From NCBI RefSeq assembly GCF_016919385.1, contig NZ_CP070351.1, positions 3,782,001 through 3,846,000 of the forward strand: a stretch of 64,000 bases of DNA. Direction: 5' to 3'. Source of the stretch: Gordonia sp. PDNC005 (GTDB lineage: Bacteria > Actinomycetota > Actinomycetes > Mycobacteriales > Mycobacteriaceae). The position numbers and the translations under genes were made by a program. The notes beneath the pieces were generated by a model. It searched no databases. It was not told the DNA's origin and was given only the letters and a program-made list of their open reading frames with translations. Positions 27,706 to 36,378 of this stretch are shown in pieces. Positions within the stretch are counted from its first letter, which is position 1. Every line of letters starts with the position of its first letter.

Positions 27706-28269
27706 TTAGATCCTCGAAACCAGGTCGTCAAAGTTCGACGGAATCGGATCACCCGACCGCAACCCGAGCTGCTCCATTACGCGCACAGCTTTCATGCAGT
27801 ACAACAGATATCTCGCGGTCTCGATTGACCGGGATGCCCGCCGGCTCGACTCGACCGACCCACTCACGAACACAGGCGGCAAGAGCGGGACGCAGTCGGC
27901 CTCGCCGATCGACGAAACTCCGTGAGACTGCATCCACTCCGTTAAGGCCAGAGAGTCCACAGCCTCCAACATCGCCTGGCTCGGGAGAAGTTCGGTGAAT
28001 CTCTGTAGATCGACCGTTTCTTCATTTGCCATCGACGAAGCGTCGAACATCCATACCGCGTTCGACCCTGCGCTTCCATGGGCCGGATCAATCCAGTACT
28101 GGATTCCCCGCCAGTCGCCGGCTATGACATGAACTGGACGATCGAGCATAGCGCCTACAATCGCCGACATATTTCCCGAGTTCTCGGAATCATAGACCTG
28201 AATCGCGCCACCGCCAAACGCAACATAGGCTTCTGCGCTAGATGAGTCTCCCGACTCCTTTATTGCCAC
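27706..28269 (-). CDS. Candidate immunity protein of cassette 1
   Basis: 187 residues, no signal peptide or TM, so cytoplasmic. Not recognised with certainty. The start (AYVAFGGGAIQVYDSENSG ... WIDPAHGSAGSNAVWMFD) loosely recalls GAD/DUF1851-type immunity proteins, with a helical C-terminus (LTEWMQSHGV, ARYLLYCMKAVRVMEQLG). GTG start at 28269 behind AAGGGG. It is the last gene of the cassette, 49 bp after the toxin, exactly where immunity genes of polymorphic toxins sit. The base composition is more AT-rich than neighbours. Function is inferred from position. Confidence 0.55.
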   Translation of the reverse strand: MAIKESGDSSSAEAYVAFGGGAIQVYDSENSGNMSAIVGAMLDRPVHVIAGDWRGIQYWIDPAHGSAGSNAVWMFDASSMANEETVDLQRFTELLPSQAMLEAVDSLALTEWMQSHGVSSIGEADCVPLLPPVFVSGSVESSRRASRSIETARYLLYCMKAVRVMEQLGLRSGDPIPSNFDDLVSRI

Positions 28270-28318
28270 TTAGATACCCCTTCGATCCGAGTTCAATCCG
28301 CCCACAAGATTTGAAAGC

Positions 28319-31051
28319 TCATTCTAGCAGCCTCTCACCTCCCTTCCAAATAATTTCGGCAATAATATCACCTTCCTTTAGGCCCGCCGACTTGATCGCA
28401 TTGGATATACGAGCGCCCATGCTTTTGTTTACCGAGGCGTCCAGGAGCTGGAGGTTGTGCAAAGCATTGTCACCACCCAACTGAAGGTCGATAATATGGT
28501 CGACATTCCATCCATGCGGCACAAGAAACTTCCCGGATTTCCCCTTCGCAGAGTTCGTGAGAGACCCGAGAAAGTTCTGCTTGATCTGAGGGAATCCCGC
28601 TCTTGCTGGAGCCGTAACCACCAGTCCGCCATTTAGAACCGAATCGGCTCGGATCGCTGAAGTCTTCGCAATCTCTTGATCGATCTGGCTACGTGAGAAC
28701 CGCGAAGGAGGCGGAGATATTTCAAGCACATGGCCTACAATTTGATCCACATGAGGGGTGCGGACGGCCGCGGAAAGCGCCTCGTCGACGGGCACATGAC
28801 CGAGAATCGTGGCTCCTCTACCTGCGCGGATTCCTGATTGGACAGCCTTCGCGACAGCACCTCCAGCTCCGGGGATTGCGGCGACTGCTCCGGTGCCGGC
28901 GAGCATTCCCCATGCGTAGGCCGGAGCTGTATTCAGATAGTTTGGGTTGACTCCCGTGAGTGCCTCGAGGAGTATGTTCTCGCGGTTGGGATGGTTGTAG
29001 ACGCGTGGTGTTCCGATGTTGATGCTGTTGTGCATTCCGTCGGACATCGAGTTCGGCAGGTACATGATGATGTCGCCGAGGCCACTACCCATCGCCTTCC
29101 ACGTGTCCCAGGTTCCGTGCGGGCCGACGCCGACCAGCGATCGAGCTCCGTCCCATGCTCCTTCTGCAAAGTCGCCGAGGCCATCTCCGAAGCTCAAGTC
29201 CGTGCCGTCTGCGTGGGTGGCTCGGTCGGGCTCGGATTCTCCCGGCTTGAAGTGAAGTGCCCGGTCTGTCTCAAAGTTCGTTAGGATGGTGCTGCCGTCA
29301 GAATTGACGGTGAGTTGTTCGTCTCCCCTGTTGAGGACAATGGTCTGGTCCTCGCCGCTTTCGGTAAACTGTTGCGGGATCGCTTGGGCGATCTTTTCCC
29401 AGTCGTAGTCCGCATCCGGGTTGGTGAGGGTCGCAGCGATCGTGCCACCGGGCTTGAGGAGGACGTTAACGTCTTTGTCGGAGTACGCGCTGTTGTACAG
29501 GTGCCCTTCAGCGTCATAGTTGAGGGTCTGGTGCGTTTCGGTTATGTAGTCGTACTGACGGACAGTGGTTCCTGCTGACGGATTGAGAGGATCGTCGTAG
29601 CGTTCTTCACGCAGGATCTTCTCACCATCGCTGGTGAAGACTTCGGCGACTTGGCTGCCGTACTCGCCGGTGGAGAGAACGGTCTTGTTTCCTGTTATCG
29701 GGTCTGTCGTCTCCACCACCGGGCTGCCCGCCGCATCGTCGAATCTCCGGGACGGCATGAGTTGACCGTCGTCCCCACGGATCCACCCGGTACCGTCCTC
29801 GTTCCAGTACGGCCCGGGATCGTCGGCAGCAGCTATGGCCGGTCCTTGATTTTCGACAATATTCCCGTTCCCGTCACCGGTCTCCGTGTACACGGCGCCA
29901 GTCTGCGGGTTGGTCTGGGTCATTTCGTAGGGGAGGCCGTTCTCCTTGTTGAACTCCCAGGACCCTGGGGAGTCTGCGATCTGCGGACCTGCAATCGGCA
30001 CTCCGAAAGTATTCGGCCGTGTCTCAGCCCCTACATTGTCAGGATATGCAGGAGGCGGTACACCCTCTTGTGCATCGGCGACGCCATTGGCGTTCATGTC
30101 GTCGACTGTGCACATATCGAGTGGATCGGCCAGGATCGGGAATAGTGCGTTCTCGGCTGGTTCGACGTGCTGGATCAGGTCACCGTTCTCATCGACTGTG
30201 TACCACGTCTTCTGCGGCCGTCCTGCGGCGTCGAAGGCCCACGGCCGCGCGACCTGACGGATCGCATTTCCGTTCTTGTCGTAGACGGTTGCCGACCCGT
30301 CGGGGTTGACCTTGGTGTAGCCGCCCTCGGGAACGTTCATCGCGAACCGATACGTCGTCGGGGACGACTCGTCGTGGATCAGCACCATCCGCGAGGGTCC
30401 CACAGTTGCCCGAGTTGACCCACCGCGCGAGAGCAACGACCGAGCCCGCGGACTAGCCGCCGCGACAGCCGCAGCACCGGCGATCGCCCACACCGGCAAC
30501 GGAATCGACCCACCATCACCGTCTGAAGCCGGAGACAGGAACGCCTGATCCGAGGGAGACTGCTCCGACTGCTTCACCGGCACCCCGGCCGGTGCCTGCG
30601 TACGGCCGGGCGTCTGGCCGTTGTCGCTGGGCCGGCCTGGACGGTTCGGTGTGACCGTTGCCGGGGCCGGGGTCCTTGGACCTGTCGGTCCTCCGGCACG
30701 GTCGGGCCGGTTCTGGTCCGTAGGTTGGCCGCCGACGATCGGCGTGCCGTTACCGGTACCCGGTCCGGGGCCGACATCCCCGCCGATCACCGCACCACCA
30801 TTGGACGTCCCCGGGGCACCCGGGGTGGTTGTTGGGGCGTTCATCGTCGGCGGCGGAGTGTAGGTCGGGACACTGATGCATGGCCAACTCGGCCCGTACT
30901 GAGCGCGCATCTGATCACATAACGCATCGGCCCGCGCATCACCACCGCCGAGACCTGCGGCCAGGATCGCACCGGTGAACGCTAACGTCCCTGCTCCAGC
31001 AGTTAACGCTGCTGCTCGACGTCCCACGCGTGAGTTGCTTGCTGTGGCCAT
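28319..31051 (-). CDS. Polymorphic toxin 1: exported, C-terminal HNH-type nuclease domain
   Basis: 910 residues. 1-42 is a signal peptide (RRAAALTAGAGTLAFTGAIL). 43-110 is a Pro/Gly-rich module with Cys45 and Cys58 that is almost identical in toxin 2. A hydrophobic segment at 183-200 (IPLPVWAIAGAAAVAAAS) precedes a beta domain ending in FPILADP (about 305-310) and Asp/Gly-rich YD-like strands (about 370-520). Residues about 700-800 hold hydrophobic helices. The C-terminus has an HNH-like motif NVDHIIDLQLGGDNALHNLQ (849-868) and N-K-S. Stop of the upstream gene and this ATG are 1 bp apart, so translation is coupled. Nuclease activity is inferred from the motif. Confidence 0.75.
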   Translation of the reverse strand: MATASNSRVGRRAAALTAGAGTLAFTGAILAAGLGGGDARADALCDQMRAQYGPSWPCISVPTYTPPPTMNAPTTTPGAPGTSNGGAVIGGDVGPGPGTGNGTPIVGGQPTDQNRPDRAGGPTGPRTPAPATVTPNRPGRPSDNGQTPGRTQAPAGVPVKQSEQSPSDQAFLSPASDGDGGSIPLPVWAIAGAAAVAAASPRARSLLSRGGSTRATVGPSRMVLIHDESSPTTYRFAMNVPEGGYTKVNPDGSATVYDKNGNAIRQVARPWAFDAAGRPQKTWYTVDENGDLIQHVEPAENALFPILADPLDMCTVDDMNANGVADAQEGVPPPAYPDNVGAETRPNTFGVPIAGPQIADSPGSWEFNKENGLPYEMTQTNPQTGAVYTETGDGNGNIVENQGPAIAAADDPGPYWNEDGTGWIRGDDGQLMPSRRFDDAAGSPVVETTDPITGNKTVLSTGEYGSQVAEVFTSDGEKILREERYDDPLNPSAGTTVRQYDYITETHQTLNYDAEGHLYNSAYSDKDVNVLLKPGGTIAATLTNPDADYDWEKIAQAIPQQFTESGEDQTIVLNRGDEQLTVNSDGSTILTNFETDRALHFKPGESEPDRATHADGTDLSFGDGLGDFAEGAWDGARSLVGVGPHGTWDTWKAMGSGLGDIIMYLPNSMSDGMHNSINIGTPRVYNHPNRENILLEALTGVNPNYLNTAPAYAWGMLAGTGAVAAIPGAGGAVAKAVQSGIRAGRGATILGHVPVDEALSAAVRTPHVDQIVGHVLEISPPPSRFSRSQIDQEIAKTSAIRADSVLNGGLVVTAPARAGFPQIKQNFLGSLTNSAKGKSGKFLVPHGWNVDHIIDLQLGGDNALHNLQLLDASVNKSMGARISNAIKSAGLKEGDIIAEIIWKGGERLLE

Positions 31052-31052
31052 G

Positions 31053-31415
31053 TCAGTTGCCCTTGCCCCGGATCGCACCCCACAGAGCGTCGACTCCGGC
31101 CCAGAACCACCGACCGCCGATCGACATCACCAGGAAGAAGCACAAGAACACCAACACGTTCCCGTGCTCGTCACCCCACCTACCGAGATTCGGCAGGTTG
31201 ATCGCCGCCACCACCAGGATCGCGCAACCGGCGATCAACGCCAGCACGGACCACACCGACACCGACCGGCCCCCGCCTGAACCGCTGGAGTCATTCCCGC
31301 CACCGGCACCGTCGGACGGTTCACGCTCGGGGGACGCGCCCGCGGTCGGTCGTGAATGTCTTGGTCCGGCCGCGGTCGGTGACGGCGTTGTCGCCTTGGG
31401 TTCGGTCGTGGTCAT
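31053..31415 (-). CDS. Two-TM membrane protein of cassette 1
   Basis: 120 residues: a disordered Ser/Gly/Pro-rich N-terminus (about 1-50) then two TM helices, VWSVLALIAGCAILVVAAIN and VLVFLCFFLVMSIGGRWFW, linked by LPNLGRWGDEHG, with a short basic tail. The paralogue at 35987 keeps both helices and the linker almost unchanged. Starts at ATG 31415 behind GGGGG. It lies between porin and toxin genes and is translationally coupled to the toxin, so a role in toxin export or anchoring at the inner membrane is likely. No named family recognised. Confidence 0.72.
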   Translation of the reverse strand: MTTTEPKATTPSPTAAGPRHSRPTAGASPEREPSDGAGGGNDSSGSGGGRSVSVWSVLALIAGCAILVVAAINLPNLGRWGDEHGNVLVFLCFFLVMSIGGRWFWAGVDALWGAIRGKGN

Positions 31416-31469
31416 GTCATACCCCCGTATGTTGTGATGATCGAAAGTCGAGATCGACGGCAAGCAGCG

Positions 31470-32105
31470 TCAGAGCAGGTGTGGCTCGCCGTACAAGTTG
31501 AACGTGTTGTCGTTGGCCTTGGTCGTCATCGCGACCCGCACATACGCGCGCACCGCAGGACGAGCACCGACGCAACCGGAGATCTCCACCCGCACACCCT
31601 CCAGCCGGGCACCGGCCGATGGGCCCTGCAACGGCTTCTGAGCAAACGGCACATCCACGGTGGCGCCGTTCTTCAACGACGTCGAAATGTTCGGCATCGC
31701 CTGCACGCCCAGCACGATCGCCGGCGGGTAGCTGATCGACATCTGTGCCGTCGGACCTCCAGTGATGCCCACGTTCACCCCGTCCATCTGCCACTGGCAT
31801 GACACCTGGAACCCGGTCGACAACACCGCAGCATTCACCGGCGCACTCCCCGTGCCGGTTATCGTCGCCGATCCACGCAAGTCAAGGAACGCCTCATACG
31901 AACCATGTCCGCGACTGAGCGCCGGAACGCTCTGAATCCGCTCACCCGACTTGGTCAACGACACCTTCCACCCGTCATCAGACGTACGGGTGATCGTCTT
32001 GTCCTTGAACGTAGTGGCGGCGTCGGCGGACCCGACACCGCCGGTGCTAGCAATCAGAGCGCTACCGGCTAGAACGACGGCTGCGACAGTGCGCGATCCG
32101 CGCAT
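31470..32105 (-). CDS. MspA-family mycomembrane porin, cassette 1
   Basis: 211 residues with a signal peptide (SRTVAAVVLAGSALIASTGG, cleaved near ADA). The mature part follows the MspA layout: a start with DDGW and L-T-K-S-x-E, the central strand TGFQVSCQWQMDGVNVGI, the loop region PPAIVLGVQAMPNIS, and a C-terminal ISGCVGARPAVRAYVRVAM, with two Cys where MspA relatives have them. MspA forms octameric channels in the mycolic acid outer membrane. ATG at 32105 has a GAGGGGGAG site. First gene of the cassette; about 78% identical to the copy at 36379 by hand alignment. Confidence 0.82.
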   Translation of the reverse strand: MRGSRTVAAVVLAGSALIASTGGVGSADAATTFKDKTITRTSDDGWKVSLTKSGERIQSVPALSRGHGSYEAFLDLRGSATITGTGSAPVNAAVLSTGFQVSCQWQMDGVNVGITGGPTAQMSISYPPAIVLGVQAMPNISTSLKNGATVDVPFAQKPLQGPSAGARLEGVRVEISGCVGARPAVRAYVRVAMTTKANDNTFNLYGEPHLL

Positions 32106-33217
32106 GAACTCCCCCTCAAGATTTGATACACCGCCGAGAGAGCACCCGATCGCAACGTAGAAGGATCCCCCCGCAGAAACCCCCGACAGCCTGATCACGT
32201 CCCCACGCGGCTGAACTGGAACTATCGTGACATTACTGCGGCTTTACCTGTTTACAAGGTGATATGAGACAGATCACTAGTTCACGCTCGGCTATCGCCA
32301 GTGACATGCTGAGATTCCGAGCTCGTCCGTTAGCATCTATGCAGCAAATGCCCGATCCTCGTCAACCCTCCGGCCGAAGAACGAACACCGCCATGCAACG
32401 GCGCAAATACGAACCCATGGTCGAGCACAGAGTGCGTTCAGCTCTTGACACTCGGGCCGGCGTGCCAACAGCCATCCACTGTGGTTACAAACCCGACGGC
32501 CGTCCACTTGTCGTGGTCCAGTCGATGGAACATCGCCATCGGTGTGGCTCACCGACGGCCCGCCACTCAATCGGACCGGCGAAGGTGCCCATAGCTTTGG
32601 CCGCTGATCCGGATGAGTGCTGGCGCTCTGTTCGCGGACAGCTTTCAGAGATATCAACCGGGGACGTCCACGCGCCGCCAGCTCACAATCGCTGCGTCGG
32701 ATCGGCCCGGCCCAAAGTCGTTTCGGTACGCGTGCCCGTCCTGATCACCTGACCCTGCTTCACTCCTGTGCCACATGAACCAGGGCTGAGTCGATCGCCG
32801 ATGCCTGGGTCGAGATCGACGGTGCCATAGTCGCAGTTACGGGCGCGCGACGGCATCTCGACCACCACGTTGTGAACCCGTAGCCAGGTTGTCCACAGAT
32901 TCGACCCAAACAACCAGTGGAATCGGCGTGTTATCCACAACTACGCTGAAACACGACTTGTCGCCCGTGCGGTGCGAGCGCCGTCTACTACCTGGGTCCG
33001 TCGAGCCAGTAAACAGCGCGAACGCGACGTTACCGTCCGTGGCGTCAGGTTCGACCGCGACCATCAGCACCGCTGGCGCGGTATCAGATGTAGGTGTGGT
33101 GCTTTCAGCCGCCGCGATTAGTCCAGTTCTGCCGACGCCGACTGCGAGGCCCGCAAGAATCGGCCAGGTGGGACCGCTTGAGCGCCCACCTAGGGCCGCC
33201 TTCCCGTGAGGCTGCAG
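32106..33217. other. Inter-cassette region without a supported gene
   Basis: 1.1 kb between the porin-1 start and the immunity-2 end. It contains repeat copy B (32860-32950) and presumably the cassette-1 promoter near 32110-32260. A plus-strand frame of 162 codons (32264-32752) and minus-strand frames exist, but third-position GC is low, start sites lack ribosome-binding sites and no family is recognised, so I do not call a gene. ACCT-GTTTACA-AGGT at 32247-32261 is a weak palindrome upstream of porin 1. Confidence 0.5.
32860..32950 (+). repeat. Paired-DnaA-box repeat, copy B (between cassettes)
   Basis: Same repeat as copies A and C, with TTGTCCACA at 32889-32897 and TTATCCACA at 32931-32939, first bases 42 bp apart. 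It is closer to copy C than to A (shared ATCT..GACCACC and GTGAACCCG). Homology stops just after CGCTGAA; no sigM coding sequence follows. It marks the boundary between cassette 1 and cassette 2. Confidence 0.85.
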
Positions 33218-33694
33218 TTACGTTGTTAACCACTTTCGGATTCGGCGGCCGTCGGGACCCACTTCTCTTGCGTATGCTGCCACTTCGGGGTCTCGTTCAG
33301 ATATGAACTGAAGGACTCGATGGGAGACGACGAGGATTCCGCGGTGTCCTCGAGAGAAGTCGTCACGCATGAGCTTTCCCGTAACTACTAGAAGCGCTAT
33401 CTCTGGGAGTATCACTTCGACTCCTTCTTCGGCGTACTCCCATACTTTCGCCGTGGCCGATCCCAAGGTGTAACCCGAGAACTGCATGGGCGCCATCTCC
33501 TCGGCGAATTTCTGGGTAACCGCGCAGTATCCGTATCGACCCATGATCACGTGGGTGCTCGTGTAGTCGAAGTAGAACTCAGCAGATAGAGCAGTACCCT
33601 CATCGGATTCTGAAGTCCTAAGGACATGCGCTGTGGGGTATGCATGCAATGCATAGAACCCCTTGCCTGGTTCCTGCTCGCTCAAATCATGCAT
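33218..33694 (-). CDS. Candidate immunity protein of cassette 2
   Basis: 158 residues, cytoplasmic, unrelated to immunity 1. Pattern of alternating strands (SAEFYFDYTSTHVIMGRYGY, VEVILPEIALLVVTGKL) and a C-terminal GHRGILVVSHRVLQFISERD segment. Family not recognised. Its ATG overlaps the end of toxin 2 by 8 bp, the strongest possible coupling, which fits an immunity partner made with the toxin. Function is inferred from position. Confidence 0.58.
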   Translation of the reverse strand: MHDLSEQEPGKGFYALHAYPTAHVLRTSESDEGTALSAEFYFDYTSTHVIMGRYGYCAVTQKFAEEMAPMQFSGYTLGSATAKVWEYAEEGVEVILPEIALLVVTGKLMRDDFSRGHRGILVVSHRVLQFISERDPEVAAYAREVGPDGRRIRKWLTT

Positions 33695-35975
33695 CTAAAA
33701 CCTCCAGTTTCATCGCGTCATTCATCCAGGCGTCAACTATATCTTCAAATATTTCCCGGATGGCGTCCACGCCAATCCCTTTCCTGATATTCGGATTGGA
33801 TCGAATTTCGTCGATAGTTCCTTCAGCTACACCTAGCGACCTAAGAATATCGTCTGCCAGCTCGGTTCCGTAGATTGGGGGAGAGGGCACCATCATTCCT
33901 CCGATCAGGATGTCGATGAGGAGCTGTCCGAACCTTAGGCCGCGGCGTACCTCAGGGAACCTCTCCGGCGGTATCGGAGGCGCGCCCTTACCCGGTTCAA
34001 TTCCCAGCGCCTCGTAGATTACATTCCACGCTATACGTACCAGAGATAGATGAATCTCGTTGTTGTCACTCATCCAGAATCCGCGCAGGTTCCCGGGAGC
34101 GTGTCGCTCCAGACTGTCGAAGAGTTCCGGAAAGGAGTCAAATATTGTTTGCTCAATTGCGTGATGAATCACCTTTCCAATTGGGCTGTTTCCAGTGAAC
34201 TGCCAGTAGATAAAGCGGTAGTTATTGAGGACGAGCTTCGCTAGTTCATACAGTGGATCACCGGGCTCAGGTGCCGGAACCTCGCCTTGGGGAAGGCGAG
34301 GATTTTCCTGCCCTGTGTCGGCATCGGGGTCGCCGCCTGGTTCGTTTGGTGTCTCTCCGGTCAGAAGCGTGCGGATTTGGTCTACGATCTCGCCGATTCT
34401 TCCGGGTACCTCACGTGGTCCGACCTCATCTGGACCACGCCCGGGGCCGATTGGCGTGCGTGGTTCACCAAATGGCGGCTCGTCGTCCGGCATCTTCGGA
34501 TGCTTCGGCGGATTCCAGGGCTTGATTCTGTCAGGTTCATCAAGATCCGGAGGCCGCCGTGTTGGGACCCCCTGATCTTCACCTTCGCCCGGCGACTGCG
34601 GATCTGGGCTTTCATCTGGACCTGTTTGGTCCGGCGTATCTCCTGGTGTCGTCGGACCCGGGTAGTCGCCTGGGCTATCTGGGCCAGGCGCATCGCCAGG
34701 TTGCTCATCCGGTCCGGGGTCGGGGCTGTCGCCAGGCTTCACCCTAGGTGATGGGGTGCGCGGCTCGATCCGATGTTTTGGAGTGCTCTCGCCCCGCTTC
34801 GGCGGTGTCTCAGGTACCAGCTCTCGGCCGAGAATCACCGCGAGCCGCATCATTTGCTCGGTCGTGATGCTCGATATCGTCCTGCCGTCCATCAACGCGT
34901 CGAGGATCTCCGGCTGGGCTCTGAGCAACTCCATCCCGAGCTCGTTGGCAACCTGGGCTGCCCTCGCCTGCCCATACATCGCGACAAACGCAGCCCACAA
35001 GAACACGAATGCTAGACCACTAATTGCGATCGGCCACCCGACCGGCTGTACGTCATTCTCAGGAGGAGCCGTGTTCGGGATGTTCGGCGACGGCGTGGGT
35101 TGGTTTCCGTACCCTCCGTCTTGGCCGGAGTCTCCGTTGTACGTACCGCCCGTCCCGCCAGTACCGGTGCCGGCTTGGTCTCCCGTGGTGGCTGTGCCAG
35201 ATTGCGTCTGGTCGTCTGTTGTCCCGCCTTGATTGGACTGTTCCAGCTCGTGCTGGTTCTCTTGCTGCTGATTCTCCTGTTGGTTTTGCTGCTGTTCGTT
35301 GCGTTGCTTTTCCTGGCGTTCACTGTCGTCCTCGGTGGTCCCACTCGGCGCGATCGCGGTGTAGTTGTCGATCGCCGCGGCCGGTCTCCGTAGACGCGGT
35401 GCTGCCGGTCGCCGGGAGTATGCACCCGCAAGTGCGGCCGCGCCCCCAAGAAGCCACCAGACTGTCGGGACCTCGCCGTTCGGCTCGGGCTCCGCGGCTC
35501 CTGCTGTCTCAGTGGGCGCGGGCGTTCGAGCTGGGTTGTGCGGTGTGCGCCCGACATCGGGGGTTCCGACAGGTTGTGGTGTCTGCGGGACTACCGACGA
35601 GTCGGAGCCTCGTTGAGGTGACATTGTTGTCGTAGGGGACCGTGGATGGTCTGTTGTGCCGCCAACGATCGGAGTTCCGTCGCCCTGGCCAGGTCCTGGA
35701 CCGGCGTTTCCGCCAATCACTGGTCCACCGTCAGAGGCACCGGGGGCACCAGGCGTAGCGGTTGGTGCGTTCATGGTCGGCGGAGGCGTGTACGTGGGCA
35801 CGCTGATGCATGGCCAACTTGGACCGTACTGTGCTCGCATTTGGTCACACAGTGCGTCTGCATCGGCGGTTCCGGTACCGGTCAACCCCGCGAGTGCCAG
35901 CGTACCGGCCACCGCTGCGGCGCCAGTGACCGCAGCGAGCGCCGAGGCCCGGCGAAGAAGATAGTGTCCCCCCAT
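33687..35975 (-). CDS. Polymorphic toxin 2: exported, C-terminal HHAIEQ/NLRG nuclease-like domain
   Basis: 762 residues. Signal peptide 1-39. The Pro-rich module with Cys43 and Cys56 shares a 34-residue identical run with toxin 1. Hydrophobic segment 171-188, Gln/Glu-rich coiled-coil 215-250, TM 312-333, then a long Pro/Asp/Gly linker. The last 188 residues are the toxin domain: VIHHAIEQ (about 603-609), NLRG (about 628), NEIHLS (about 640) and WNVIY (about 650). This H-H...N-L-R-G...H-L-S...W-N pattern recalls HNH-type nuclease tips of Bacillus LXG toxins. ATG 35975 has AGG 9 bp upstream; GTG 35981 is the alternative. Confidence 0.75.
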   Translation of the reverse strand: MGGHYLLRRASALAAVTGAAAVAGTLALAGLTGTGTADADALCDQMRAQYGPSWPCISVPTYTPPPTMNAPTATPGAPGASDGGPVIGGNAGPGPGQGDGTPIVGGTTDHPRSPTTTMSPQRGSDSSVVPQTPQPVGTPDVGRTPHNPARTPAPTETAGAAEPEPNGEVPTVWWLLGGAAALAGAYSRRPAAPRLRRPAAAIDNYTAIAPSGTTEDDSERQEKQRNEQQQNQQENQQQENQHELEQSNQGGTTDDQTQSGTATTGDQAGTGTGGTGGTYNGDSGQDGGYGNQPTPSPNIPNTAPPENDVQPVGWPIAISGLAFVFLWAAFVAMYGQARAAQVANELGMELLRAQPEILDALMDGRTISSITTEQMMRLAVILGRELVPETPPKRGESTPKHRIEPRTPSPRVKPGDSPDPGPDEQPGDAPGPDSPGDYPGPTTPGDTPDQTGPDESPDPQSPGEGEDQGVPTRRPPDLDEPDRIKPWNPPKHPKMPDDEPPFGEPRTPIGPGRGPDEVGPREVPGRIGEIVDQIRTLLTGETPNEPGGDPDADTGQENPRLPQGEVPAPEPGDPLYELAKLVLNNYRFIYWQFTGNSPIGKVIHHAIEQTIFDSFPELFDSLERHAPGNLRGFWMSDNNEIHLSLVRIAWNVIYEALGIEPGKGAPPIPPERFPEVRRGLRFGQLLIDILIGGMMVPSPPIYGTELADDILRSLGVAEGTIDEIRSNPNIRKGIGVDAIREIFEDIVDAWMNDAMKLEVLDA

Positions 35976-35986
35976 CACCACCTACC

Positions 35987-36316
35987 TCAGTTCATCTTCG
36001 TTCGGACCGCGGCGGTGATCGCATCTATGCCGGTCCAGAACCAACGGCCGCCGATCGACATCACCAGGAAGAACACCAAGAACACCGGTACCTGACCGTG
36101 CTCGACGCTCCACCGACCGAGGTTCGACATGTTCATCGCTGCGGCAACGAGGATCGCGCAGCCAGCGATGAACGCCAAGACGGTCCAAACCGGAATCGAT
36201 GAGGCCCCACCCCTCGAAGGAGCCCCTTGCTTCCGATCGTCGTCCGGTCCGCGGTCCTTCGCGTGCTGCGGCGCTCGTCGACCACTTGCCGCTTCGAGAT
36301 CTGTCGTTGATGTCAT
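35987..36316 (-). CDS. Two-TM membrane protein of cassette 2
   Basis: 109 residues, paralogue of the 31053 gene: disordered charged N-terminus, helices VWTVLAFIAGCAILVAAAMN and VPVFLVFFLVMSIGGRWFW, linker MSNLGRWSVEHG. The conserved helices and GGRWFW end suggest a specific partner interaction, perhaps with the porin or with the export module of the toxin. ATG at 36316 behind GGGGG; stop lies 11 bp before the toxin-2 ATG. Confidence 0.72.
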   Translation of the reverse strand: MTSTTDLEAASGRRAPQHAKDRGPDDDRKQGAPSRGGASSIPVWTVLAFIAGCAILVAAAMNMSNLGRWSVEHGQVPVFLVFFLVMSIGGRWFWTGIDAITAAVRTKMN

Positions 36317-36378
36317 TTGTCCCCCAAATGTGACGGTGAAAGAGTTGCGCTCGGCCGATGCCGACCGGGTAGCCGCGG

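Noticed and set aside
32264..32752. 162-codon plus-strand frame between the cassettes
   Set aside because: Lower third-position GC than real genes, no ribosome-binding site, no recognised family. Kept only as a note in the inter-cassette entry.
34382..35300. CRISPR-like or tandem DNA repeats in the toxin-2 linker region
   Set aside because: Repetition is at amino-acid level (Pro/Asp/Gly, Gln); DNA units are not conserved and there are no spacers.
34225..35635. Several plus-strand frames opposite toxin 2
   Set aside because: They arise from the Pro/Asp/Gly and Gln-rich low-complexity coding on the other strand.
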